From positions 35,723,183-35,787,182 of the forward strand of contig CM077116.1 of assembly GCA_039619475.1 (NCBI GenBank): a stretch of DNA of 64,000 nt. Reading direction: 5' to 3'. The notes below the pieces were generated by a model, which saw only the letters and a program-made list of their open reading frames with translations, did no database searches and was not told the DNA's origin. Within the stretch, counting starts at the first letter, position 1. Each line of letters opens with the position of its first letter. Positions 1 through 9,871 of the stretch are shown here, piece by piece. Origin of the DNA: Icerya purchasi (taxonomy: Eukaryota; Arthropoda; Insecta; Hemiptera; Monophlebidae). The translations under genes were made by a program, and so were the position numbers.

Positions 1-430
1 GTATTTTTATTCATATTCTAATGAAAATTTTTCGGATAATTTTGTCTAGTTATATTAAGCAAAGATTTTTTTTTTAATACTACTCGATGAATGCTCAGTA
101 CTTACCGATAGTCATTAGTATTCATATCACTACGGGCCGATACAGTTTTTTAAAAAAAAAAGGATATCATTGAAGTCATCGCACACGGTCAAAGGTTACA
201 CGCAGTAATATTAAGACATGTAATATTTCCACCCGCTGATGAACTTGTAAATGACACTATGACGTTTTCAAATCCGTTTTTTTTCCCTTTTATTCGAAAC
301 ATTTATCTGTGGTAATTAACATTGATAACATTTTAATTTTTTATCAAGCTGCATTAAAAATTATTTTTCTTTTATAGTTTACAACTTCATGATAAATAAC
401 ATCGATAATCTTCTTCTTTCAGCGATTTTG
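1..430. other. No gene recognised
   Basis: AT-rich sequence with short homopolymers. I see no coding signal, RNA gene or repeat I can name. Confidence 0.5.
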
Positions 431-458
431 GCCGTCTTTGGACGGCGTATTCGATAAA

Positions 459-528
459 TTTTTTTTGTGTTGGGGGGGGGGGGCTCGTCAACCAGAGACT
501 TCACCCAGAAACGATAGGAAGAAGAGTC
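459..528 (-). repeat. LINE-A 3' end, severely truncated copy
   Basis: Reverse complement of the terminal LINE-A 3' UTR. It reads TTTCTGGGTGAAG then CTGGTTGACGAGCCC, followed by a C run and an A tail (plus-strand T run at 459-466). The same terminal block ends the LINE-A copies near 1,300, 4,300, 5,130 and 42,290. It directly abuts the plus-strand LINE-A copy that follows, in opposite orientation. Confidence 0.6.
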
Positions 529-529
529 A

Positions 530-1300
530 GCTAATTTTTCTTTTGGACTCTAAGGGCGTCCTTCAAGCCTTTCCTCCTTCACATTCCTCTGATAGTATTA
601 TTCTCTCAATTCGTTCTCTTACCTCCACTCTGCAGTCATCCCGTTCTATTCTTATTGATTTTTTATGGGTCCCCAGTCATTCCGGAATTGATGGCAATGA
701 CGCAGCCGATACTTCGGCTCGTTCTGGTAGTCGCCTTGATTCATTCCTCAACCATTTCCCTTCCTCAGATATCCTTTCCTTATCCACCTCCAATCACACC
801 AGACGTTGGCGGGATATTTATCCCTCCCTATTTTCTAATCGTCATTCGCATTACCGTTTTATTCAGCCGATTCCTCGTTCCCTGTCTTGGTTCCACTCTG
901 TTCCTTTCGGTCGTCGCTCTTCTATTTTCTCCCTAATTGGTCTCCAGATCAATCATTCTCTCCTCCCCTCCTCTCGCTTTCGATTTGCTCTGTCGCCTTC
1001 TCCTAATTGTTCTCTTCACGATTGTGATCCTCCTCGTACATGTAATGTTGATCACATTTTCTTCGAGTGTCCTGCTCTTCATAACGAACGCTCCCTTTTA
1101 TACAGTCAGCTCCTGTCATTAGGTCTCCCTACTCCCTATAACTCTTCCTTTATCCTCTCCTTTCCTTCATCTCCTGTGGTGTCCGCACTGCTGTCCTTTG
1201 TTGCGTCCATTTCGGACCGCCTAGTTATTTAGTTGTTTAGCTTAGTTTTCTTCTTGTTGGGTCAATGCCGCTGGCGCGCCCACAAAAAGAAAAAAAAAAA
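530..1300 (+). pseudogene. LINE-A fragment: RNase H end, C-terminal zinc-knuckle, 3' UTR and poly(A)
   Basis: 5'-truncated non-LTR retrotransposon. The open frame runs to the stop at 1,232. It begins inside an RNase HI domain (LDSKGVLQAF, then the WVPSHSGIDGNDAAD signature of the fifth RNase H block) and ends with a cysteine-histidine segment (CNVDHIFFECPAL). The 3' UTR carries the family end GGGTCAATGCCGCTGGCGCGCCC and a tail of about 15 A. RNase H downstream of RT is typical of I-superfamily LINEs; exact clade not determined. Endonuclease and RT are absent. It is the least damaged C-terminus of this family in the window, so probably a fairly young insertion. Confidence 0.8.
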
Positions 1301-2709
1301 TTAATTTGGTCAAAAATAGCTGAAATGAAGGAACTAATGGCAGGGGCAACCGATTGAGAGGGAAAGGGCAAAATATAGGAAGCACAATAAGGAGCAGGAA
1401 GCCTTAACTTTAGGAGGAGTAAATAAAGAGAACGTTCCGCAGAAAGAGCAGAACACTCAAAGAAAATATGATTAGCATCGTAGACAACTGCTTTATTAGA
1501 ATGAAGAGGACAATAAGGGAAGGAAATCAAAAAGGGACGATAGCGGAAAGCAATAAAGTGTGATTGAAGCGTAGGCGAATAATAGGGACAATGACAGAAC
1601 ATGGAAGAGAAGGGAATTCTGAAAGTCAAGGATTATCAGGAAGGTTTAAACTGAGAGGTAGAAGGAATGATTATTGGTAAAGGAGGAAGGGGACATATCC
1701 GACCAAAATTGAAAGTGAAATTTCTTACTTAATGATAATAGATCAATACTAGGGATTTTTTTAAAAGTAAAAGCGGGAGAACGGGCAGCAACCTGAGCTA
1801 AAGCATCTGCTATTTCGTTACTCTCGATGCCTTTATGACACCAGATACCCGCAGCAGACCAACGTGGAAAGACTAATGAAAAGAAAGAATGTGAATGAGA
1901 GATCGTATACAAAGAATGATGAAGTCGGAAGAGGGAGAGTGAAAAGGTAAACTGATAGCATGAAGGGCACTCATGAAATTAGAAATTATAAGATAATGGG
2001 TGAAGTTACGATTAGAGGAAATATAAATAATTGCACGTAGGATAGTCATTAATTCATTTGTGAAAATAGAGCAGAAAGGCGGAAGACGAAAGAATTCGGA
2101 AAAATTGAAATCGGGAAGAATAAAAGAAGCTCCGACACCACCAGGCCTCCTAGAGTCATCAGTGAAAATGAGTACATGGGAAGGAAAGAGGGATCTGATA
2201 GTGCTATGAAATTCCTGTTTAATAACCGCGTGGGGCAGAAACTTGGAAGAATTAGAAAGAAAATATAGTTTGGGAAGGTGTGAGAGATCAAAATAATTAA
2301 AATAAAAGTAAAGGAGATTATTATTGGAGATTATATGGGACGAAAAATAACTCAGAGACCAGAGATAAGGGCTAAGATGGGAATTTTATTAGGAGCAAAG
2401 CGTCAGTTTCTGACGATGAAAATGTAGGAAGGGATAAGTTGAGAAGAAAATGCAAGGTACACGTTTAGAAAGAAAACGATAGCCCAAATAAGATCTTCGA
2501 ACTAAGAGAGGAGGTATATTAGATTCAGCAAGCATTGCTGAAATAGAAGAGGATTTAAGAGCACCGAGGCGTAAATGAAGACAGGAATTCTGTATTCTAT
2601 CCAATTTGGAAAGAAGGGATTTGCAGGCACAGCCATGTTTAAAGCATTGCGTATTTTTATTTTTCGGCGCATTTGTTGTATATAAAAGCAAAGTCCGTTT
2701 TGAAGTCAC
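1301..2709 (-). pseudogene. LINE-A fragment, RT C-terminus plus RNase H, decayed
   Basis: Minus-strand copy with frameshifts. In order of transcription: RT thumb (LDRIQNSCLHLRLGALKSS, 2,700-2,400), RNase H first half (about 2,291-2,049), RNase H end (KGIESNEIADALAQ, 1,912-1,646), and the zinc-knuckle region (NHIFFECSALSAERS) to about 1,310. Its 3' end lies tail to tail against the poly(A) of the plus-strand copy at 1,300, and the reading frame runs antisense into that copy. It has no tail of its own, so it is 3'-truncated or its end was lost when the copies met. Confidence 0.75.
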
Positions 2710-3960
2710 GATAAATATAACATACTTTCACAGTGAAGTACTTAACTTTTCCTAACGTAAATGTAGAAGTATAGTTCTTAAAAATGGTTCGAAGGAACGT
2801 AACTTCTTAGTTCGTTCTGCATCGTTCAGTTGCACCCTAGGCTGTATTATTAATGGCAAACGTCATTCTTGAAGCTGGTGGTAACATTAAAAAAACGTTA
2901 TGAAGTGTGTAACATTTCTCTGGACGCTTTTATAATAATAAATTGCGGACTATTATTGATTAATGAAAATATTTAGGTTTAAACAGACGTAGTTAATGGA
3001 TAACTCTTCTATAGGCATCATTGAGGAACTATAATAATATCTTCAGGGTCCAATTTGTCCTTTGGCAAGGGCTGAAGACAGAATTTATATATACATATAT
3101 TTAAGTCGGTTTGACGCTAATTGTAAAATAATTTGAATTTAGTTAATTTTTTAACCTAATAGATTAAAAAATATCATACTACAATACAGATATACGGATA
3201 CTATTCGTAGTCCCCTATTAAAACAACCTGTACAATTTTCTTATTAAGAAGAAAAATGCAATTAGAAGTCCCGATTTTATCGCGTACATGCGTAAAACGT
3301 CGAAGATTACTATGTAGAAAGTTAGTAGATCGAGTTTTCGAACGAGAAAATTCAAATTAAGCGCAGCCGAGCAAACTTTCTCACCACCACTGCTTACTCA
3401 ACACCGCAACCAACGGGGGAAAAATGTTATTCCTCGTGTGAATTTCCCACAGGACAATTATTGTGGAGCTACGAATCTGTTTAAAGATTGACATTTGAAA
3501 AAAATAAAAAATCTAAAAAGTTAAAAATTGGATTCTCTATTTCTCTTCGTTGCTCAATGTGAAACTATAGGGATTAGCAAAGTTCCTTTTTTTAATTAGC
3601 GAACGAAAATTTTAAAATTCTGAAAAGGCAAATCCCCCCCTCCCCCCCATCGTATAAAAACTTTATTTTTTATTCGTACAATTTTTTATTGTTAGTATTA
3701 TTTTTCTCTTCAGGTTGGAATGTGAATAATTTTACCTAGTAGGACTTTGAATGTTACTGTCACTGTTATTCAAAAAACGAAATGACGATATATTTTTTTC
3801 GGCAATACCGTGATGAATTATTTATTAATGCCGACTGGAAAAATTAACGCTCTTAACTGATTAATTTAAAATAGTTAAATATCAAAAAAGATTTTAAACT
3901 TTAGTGACCTTTTTGATTTACTATTCGCCTATCATTTTCGGTAAAAACCACGTCACAATT
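2710..3960. other. No gene recognised
   Basis: AT-rich spacer with C-rich runs near 3,632-3,650. No supported coding region; short frames show no recognisable motif. Confidence 0.45.
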
Positions 3961-3964
3961 TTTT

Positions 3965-4303
3965 TCCATTGACGTTTCGAATAATACTACTTCACTCATC
4001 GTCCGAACAAAACATAACTTTTCGAAATTTGTTAAGTTTTCTATTCTTTGACTGTTCATCTCTTTCAATCGAGCGTTCTGCTTTCTATTCTAATTTGCTG
4101 CGAATTAGTATTCCTACTCCGTATTGTGCCTCCTATATCCTGTCTTTTTCTGCTCCACATATCGTTCCTATTGTTTGTTCCTTCCCACTATCAATATCTG
4201 ACCGTATTAAAATATAACTGATTTACTTCCCTTTCTAATTGTTTCTGAGTGAAGGTCCCTAGTTGGCGAGCCCAATAAAAGAAAAAAAAGAAAAAAAAGA
4301 AAA
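3965..4303 (+). pseudogene. LINE-A 3' fragment with poly(A)
   Basis: Only the last roughly 80 codons of LINE-A remain (FFDCSSLSIERSAFYSNLL; TPYCASYILSFSAP), stop at 4,217. The family 3' UTR follows, ending GTCCCTAGTTGGCGAGCCCA, then an A-rich tail interrupted by G. The cysteine-histidine motif is partly lost. Confidence 0.7.
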
Positions 4304-4345
4304 GATTTTTTCGCTTTATTTTTTTCGTAATTGTTTCCCACCGTG

Positions 4346-4466
4346 GCACTTTTTATATTTACCATTTCCAGCGCTCAACTTTTTCCTTACTGCATATAGA
4401 GCGGAAAAAACATGAAATAAGGAAAAAACTGAGAACCGGAAATGGTAAATATAAAAAATGCCATGT
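4346..4466. repeat. Long imperfect foldback hairpin
   Basis: TTTATATTTACCATTTCC near the left edge is matched by GGAAATGGTAAATATAAA at the right edge. The pairing resumes inside as CTCAACTTTTTCCTTA against TAAGGAAAAAACTGAG. The result is a stem of roughly 45 bp around a loop of about 28 bases. It lies directly before a Penelope-like coding fragment. Confidence 0.75.
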
Positions 4467-4940
4467 TAAGAAACGGCTACGAAGAAAATGAAGCGAACAA
4501 ATTACTTAACCAATTTCGAAAAGTTAAAATAACGAATGGAAAAAAGAATGAGTTCACTACGAACGTTACTACGTTGCCGTATATTAGAAATATGTTACGG
4601 ACAGAATTGGTCGAATTTTATTTTTTCTTAAAATTCGACCAATTCGGTCCGTAACATATGCCGCTGGTATATATAAAATTCCTCGTGTTCGTGTGGTCAA
4701 AGTTACGTGGGACTAACTGGAATGTAAAAATTGAGGAACACAAAGCAGATTGCCGACACAAACAAGTAGAAAAATTCGTGGTAGTCGAACATATACAACG
4801 AACACAACACGAAATGATGTTTCACGAAGCGAAAATATTAATGAGGGAAGCTACAGAAATCGAAAGACGTAAAAATGTTAACAAAGATGATGGTTCAAAA
4901 ATCGATTCAAATTGGAAGGCGGCTATTGGTCGATTATAAT
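4442..4940 (+). pseudogene. Penelope-like element fragment (linker plus GIY-YIG endonuclease C-terminus)
   Basis: Two adjoining frames. The first (4,442-4,654) includes NIKNAMLRNGYEENE and TTLPYIRNM, like the linker after RT in Penelope-like elements. The second (4,658-4,939) includes KIEEHKADCRHKQVEK, AEIL-type helices and NVNKDDGSKI..NWKAAI, like the C-terminal part of the GIY-YIG endonuclease. The catalytic GIY and YIG core is missing between them, replaced by a hairpin. Penelope-like elements encode an RT joined to a GIY-YIG nuclease. This copy is dead. Family assignment is by motif recognition only. Confidence 0.65.
4590..4660. repeat. Near-perfect 31-bp inverted repeat hairpin
   Basis: The left arm reads ATATGTTACGGACAGAATTG and continues for 11 more bases. 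Its reverse complement follows after an 8-base T-rich loop, with a single mismatch (GACAG versus GACCG). It sits exactly where the Penelope-like nuclease core is missing, so it may mark a fold-back deletion or rearrangement. Confidence 0.85.
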
Positions 4941-5102
4941 AAAAACCCGTAATTAACCAATCAGATACGCATCTGTGAGTGTTGGGTATTTATTTAAGGA
5001 GTGAGTTCTTCACTTTTGTTCTGGTGATGAATAAAGTACTCGTAATATCATTCGAAAAAATTTCAATAGAAAAAAGTTGTGACCTGGTTTTTACCGAGAA
5101 TA

Positions 5103-6520
5103 ATATTTTATTTTTTTTTCTCTCCAATAGGCTCGTCAACGAGGACATTGGTCCAAGAAATTGTAAGAAGGAGAAAATAACGTTGTATTCTTAAACATTT
5201 GAGAATAGTGGATAAAAATAATTCGAAGGCAGGAATAACAGAAGCAGAAGAAAATGAGAGAATGCAAGAAGCATTATAAGGAGTAGGAATTCCGAATTTT
5301 AACAGAAATGAGTAGAAGGACGATTGTTCAACAGAAAAGGTCGAACATTTAAATAAAATGTGGTCAAAATCGCAAGAAATCTATATGGAAAGTGGATGAA
5401 AAGGACGAAATAGACTAGAAGTAGATGAAAACTGCGAAATGATGCGAGAAGGAAACTGTAGCTAAAACGAAGGCGACAAATAGTAGAAATTGTAGAGAGT
5501 TTAAGAGAGGGCAAGTATCAAAGCGACCGTGGATAAAGTTGGAGAAATGGCTTAATAGAAAGATAAAAAGAAACAGGATTAGAAAATAAAGAAGAGTTAA
5601 GTCATAGTTTAGAATGAGCGGCTGAGGAAAGAACAATATTGTGAGCAGAAAAGGTGTCTAAAAATCTGCCACTGCAAATGGAAGAACAGGCTAATGAATA
5701 TCCACTAATTCATTACGCTTAATGCCCAAATGACCAGGAATCCACAAAAGATCGATCTCAATCGAATGAAAAAGGAAAAGATCATAAGGGAACGTATGAA
5801 AAGTATTAAATAATCGGTAGAGGTAGAATGAAGGTTAGATGTGATAGCATGTAAAGATCACTTTTAGAATGGGAGATTATGAGCACTTTGTAGAAAACTA
5901 ATGATGCGGAAATAAAGAGGGCAGCACGTAGAATTCCAATAGATTCGGCATAGAAAATTGAGCAAAAGGAAGGAATTTTAAAAGATTCAGAGTAATTTAA
6001 GGCAAGATAAAACAAAGCTGAATCAACTCCATTTGGCCTTTGAAACCGTCAGGATAGATAGTGGTGTGTGTAAGAAAAAGAGAGCCTAAAGCATTGGAAA
6101 ATTCAATTCTGGCGACATGTTGAGGGACGGATTTAGAACAGAACGGTAATGAAAAACATTTAATAGAATGAAGATAATTAGAAAAAAAGAAAGAAAAATA
6201 AGGAAGCTTGTCATGACTGTAAATAAAAGGCGAAAGTTGAAGAAGACGAACAGAAATCAGGAATAAAATTAGAGTTTTATTAAAGGCAAATCGTCATTTG
6301 TGAAGGATAGAAGAGTAAGATGAAACAAGCGAAGAAGAATAAACAGGCAAACGCTTAATCAAGAAGCAATATCCCAAGTGAGATCTACGAATGAAGAAAG
6401 GAGGAATATGGGATTCAGCAAGGATAGCCGCCACTGGGGTTGATCTCAGGGCACCAAGGCAAAGACAAAGATAGGTATTTTGAATACGATAAGAAGAGAC
6501 CTGGAATAATTGCCATAAAT
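5103..6520 (-). pseudogene. LINE-A fragment, RT C-terminus to 3' end
   Basis: Decayed minus-strand copy. RT thumb near 6,510-6,300 (RIQNTYLCLCLGALRST, then AAILAESHIPPFFIRRS). RNase H near 6,015-5,700: SFKIPSFCSIFYAESIGILR, a block reading ISHSKSD in which the usual acidic residue appears to be His, and WIPGHLGIKRNELVD. C-terminal frames follow to about 5,300. The terminal block (GTCCTCGTTGACGAGCC, near 5,130-5,150) and an A-rich tail close the copy near 5,103. Several frameshifts and stops. Confidence 0.72.
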
Positions 6521-6561
6521 AAAGCAACACCCACCCACGTGTTACAATAGCCACCAGCAGT

Positions 6562-6595
6562 AATAGAAGCAATAGAAGCAATAGAAGCAATAGTT
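6562..6595. repeat. 9-bp minisatellite (GAAGCAATA)
   Basis: About 3.5 tandem copies of GAAGCAATA at the 5' edge of the LINE-A copy. Confidence 0.8.
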
Positions 6596-7319
6596 AAATT
6601 CAAGAATCCACTAACTTCAAAACAATAATTACCTGAAACATGTCTATACAACAGATGTGATCCATCAAAAATCTCTTCAACAAACTAAGCACCAAGGGCA
6701 ATGGGAAACCATGGTGTTCAATATTTCCTCAGGATACTCTTTTGTGTTTCTGCAACCCTTAACCCTTTCAGTCATTCTTTTTTAATTTTTTATAAAAAAT
6801 TATGAATTTCGGTATACAAGCTAATGAAGACATTCTAATTAATTTGCACTTTACCCTACTTTGATATCTATCATGGTTCTCAAGTTATAGTATGTGCGAT
6901 ATATCGCACAAAATGAAAATGTGGAACAAAACTATACCAAAATGTAGAGAATTGATTAGACAATAAACAGTATTTTTGTTCGTAAAAAGTATAAATTAGT
7001 GCATATATATGCGAAGCATATGTACACATCACTTTTCATACATATATTCATTCAATTATACATACAATGTATAAAATATCATGTATAAGCACTTAAAAAA
7101 AAACTGAATTAATAAAGATTTTATTAAATAAACTGACAAATTAATTGCAATAAAAATATCATTTTAATATTTATATATAATATATGTACAATTGTGTAAA
7201 ATAACAAAATAATATACAACACAAAAAATACATGTAAAAATAAAATAAAGTTGTAGCTATATATTTACATATCATACAAAGCAAGAGTTTTGAACAAATA
7301 ATAACATAATTATTTATTA

Positions 7320-8158
7320 TGATAATTGTAAAAACAAATGAACTTTACATTTTGTACAAAAGATGTGTGTTTTACTTTTACATTCTGTCATTATACATCT
7401 CGTTTCACTTTCTTTTTCATCCCACTGTGGAAAATGTTGTTTGCCATCATACTGCATTTGGGGAATTGGCTGTATTTCAGCCATTGTAGAAGGCCCAGCT
7501 GTTGCAGTTGACACATCAGACATACTTGGTCTCATGGGCGTCGCCAGTGGAGGGCAGGGAGGGGCAGCTGCCCCCCCCCGGAGCCTTGAAACGTTTTAAT
7601 CAACTAGCATTGATGAGTATTCATAGGCCCGTAATCATGGACAATTTGGAAAACTTATGTTTTAATTAAGATTTTATTCTTGTTTAATTTACAACTTATA
7701 AATTTTATTTTTCCTATAACTCATATCCTCTTTCTATCATCTTGCCTACCCTCCCCCCTCTCCCTAGCGCTGGCAACTCATCTTGCCCCTCCCTGTCTTA
7801 TGGGCTGGTGACGCCCTTGCTTGGCCTCCCTCATTTTCTGGGGTTAGTGGTATATATGAGATCTTCAGCAACACATTGTCTGAAATTTAATAAATCCAGT
7901 ACATGTTTTTTTGGTACATGTAATTTTTCTGCTCTCTCTTTATATTCTAACCATGAGTTGATAAGTAATAGATCAATTGCATGGGCTATCATTCTAATTG
8001 TCCATATCTTTTATGGTATATGTGAATGGTATAAACTAGCCAGAAAATCAAGTTTATCCACACCGCCCATACATTTGTTGTACAAAGAAATGCATTCTGG
8101 CCGTGGGACATTTATGTATTTTTTTTCCTTTCGGTCCCATCGTTGACAATAATCCATA
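7320..8158 (-). pseudogene. piggyBac transposase C-terminal remnant
   Basis: Read on the minus strand from about 8,158: RWDRKEKKYINVPRPE, then YNKCMGGVDKLDFLASLYH (the conserved MGGVD block of the DDE domain), then MIAHAIDLLLINSWLEYKER and DLLNFRQCVAEDL. After a gap made by the MITE, it resumes with the Cys-rich C-terminal domain (RCIMTECKSKTHIFCTKCKVHLF) ending near 7,320. A stop interrupts the DDE part. The first codons follow a good 3' splice signal (TTTATTGACAG), so the missing N-terminus may have been on an upstream exon now deleted. Confidence 0.8.
7533..7819. mobile_element. hAT-type MITE, 287 bp, nested in piggyBac
   Basis: The ends read CATGGGCGTCGCCAG and, reverse complemented, CAAGGGCGTCACCAG. 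They are flanked by 8-bp direct repeats CTTGGTCT (7,525-7,532) and CTTGGCCT (7,820-7,827), one mismatch. An 8-bp duplication and CA-starting TIRs are the hAT signature. Removing the MITE rejoins the transposase frame (NPRK..GRPSMSDVST), which proves insertion order. No coding capacity. Confidence 0.85.
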
Positions 8159-8834
8159 CCCTGTCAATAAAAAAAAATCATGTTTTAATGCAAGTAAGTA
8201 AACTGTATTGAATGTTTTATTATAATTACTGCTCCCTTAAATGCAAATCTTTAGTTTTATATAATTTATTTAATAACAATAAAAACAACCTCATAAGATA
8301 AATATGCATGTAAACACTATTTCTCTAAACAAACTATCTACCTATATTCGTACGCTAAAAATGAATTTCTAAAAATTAAACACCATTTTTTATATGCCAT
8401 ATATTACTTATGTGCGATATTTCGGACATGAGTTTTCAAAAAAATCCTATAAACTAAATATTGATGATACGCGTGTAAATATATGTATGTTTTAATAAGA
8501 TTTAAAAGACATTTACTTACCGAATTAAATCAATTTCTTCTTTAAAAACTTTGAAAACACCGCGTAATTTATAACTAAACATACACAAAAATATGCACTT
8601 TTTTGAATTACTCAAAACTGTAAAGAAAAACAGAAATTTCATTAAATCTGTAGCGAATGTGTGTCATAAAATGTGAACGGTCTATGAGAATTTATAATAG
8701 TGTGCGACATATCGTACAAAATGAATTCGTGACATAAAACCTAAAATTACAGCAACATTCAGAAGCGTTAAAGTTCATGTGCGATATTTCGCACAGAATG
8801 ACTGAAGAAAGGGTTAATATCTTCAATATGTTGA

Positions 8835-9080
8835 GAATCCATAAAGCCGTGGCCTTCAGTCCGGGGCAGGTGTTAAATCACCAGAGGATGCTAAGAATAC
8901 CTCCGCTCGACCAAAAAGAAGAAAATATCCATGGCTAAAAAATATCAAAGAATGGACCAACATCTAGGATACAGAAAGACTTTTTAAGACAGCGAGGGAA
9001 AGAATACAGGAATAGCCGACGCACTGCCTAGTGTATGGCAACCTAAGAATCCAGGCAAGAGCGGATAAGGGATTTGTAGA
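8835..9080 (+). pseudogene. Possible LINE ORF2 C-terminal fragment
   Basis: A plus-strand translation contains RPKRRKYPWLKNIKEWTN followed by ERLFKTARERIQE. This resembles the extreme C-terminus of endonuclease-RT LINE proteins (consensus like RRISWLKNLRQWF..LFRAA). Short and broken by stops; clade undetermined. Confidence 0.4.
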
Positions 9081-9643
9081 ACATGAGTAGGGTACGGGGA
9101 TCGTGTTATCAATTACTATAAGAAAGAGCCTTTAACAGATTGAGCAGCGAAAATAATACACGAATGATAGTTAAATATTATTAAATTCGTCGATTTTGTT
9201 TCGTTGTTAAGCAACCGGACAGCTTATGGAATATTCGGAGGTTTTTAAATGGTACTCTCTTCAAAGCATAGATTTTTGACCGCGATATTCTGCATTATAT
9301 ATTGGTATTGATAATAAAGGCGAGTATTGTCTCTTTTCCAAACCGATAGCCGTAATGTACGCGTAAAGAATAAAATAAAATAAACGAAAGAAGTTACAAA
9401 TAATACTGAAATTCATTTCTGGCTTCTAAAAAACTAATTCATTGTTTCTCGGTGTGTGTTAGAAGCGAACCGGAAAAAAATGAGTAATTACAATATAGAG
9501 TAGACACTGTGTTAATTGTTTACAAACTATTCGATATAAATTTACAGAAACGATAATTGAAGGTCGATCAAGTGCTCTTGAGGAGATTGCCAGAAGAAAA
9601 CAAGAGCGCAAATGGTACGCGATGGACACTGTGAAAGATTGAA
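9081..9643. other. Probable 5' flank or 5' UTR of the GPCR gene
   Basis: No gene seen. An in-frame stop (TGA, 9,632-9,634) precedes the chosen start codon. I could not place a transcription start or any further upstream exon. Confidence 0.4.
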
Positions 9644-9871
9644 ATGATCGCTGCGGCCGCATCAGTAAAATTAACTTCGAAATTATCATCGGCTATTCCT
9701 TTGCTGAACGACAGTCGTTGCTGTAGTGAGGAATTTTTCAACAAAATAAGTTTAGGCAGTGTCATCAAAGGAACCATAATCTTCATCATCACCGTTTCCA
9801 TTATCTTGGCCAATTTTTTTTTCATATTCACCCTGAACAGTCGATCATACTTTAGATGTATCCATCAACAG
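9644..9871 (+). CDS. GPCR exon 1 (N-terminus and TM1)
   Basis: 76 codons. Start ATG at 9,644, first after an in-frame stop at 9,632. It encodes a short N-terminus with two adjacent cysteines and no signal peptide, then TM1 ([19 protein letters not shown]). It ends CATCAACAG with donor GTATGT at 9,872. A noncoding or additional coding exon upstream cannot be excluded. Confidence 0.85.

Larger units (their letters stand above)
6763..8813 (-). mobile_element. piggyBac-family element, 2,051 bp, TTAA-flanked
   Basis: Flanked by TTAA at 6,759-6,762 and 8,814-8,817, the piggyBac target. The ends are inverted: left CCCTTTCAGTCATTC, right (reverse complement) CCCTTTCTTCAGTCATTC, differing by a 3-base gap. 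The palindrome GTGCGATATATCGCAC or close variants recurs near both ends (about 6,893, 8,404, 8,702, 8,778). The interior holds only the C-terminal half of a transposase on the minus strand and a nested hAT MITE. Intact members are usually longer with a full transposase, so this is an internally reduced, non-autonomous copy. Confidence 0.88.

Noticed and set aside
7363..7599. Plus-strand frame ending in GGQGGAAAP
   Set aside because: Antisense to the piggyBac remnant and MITE end.
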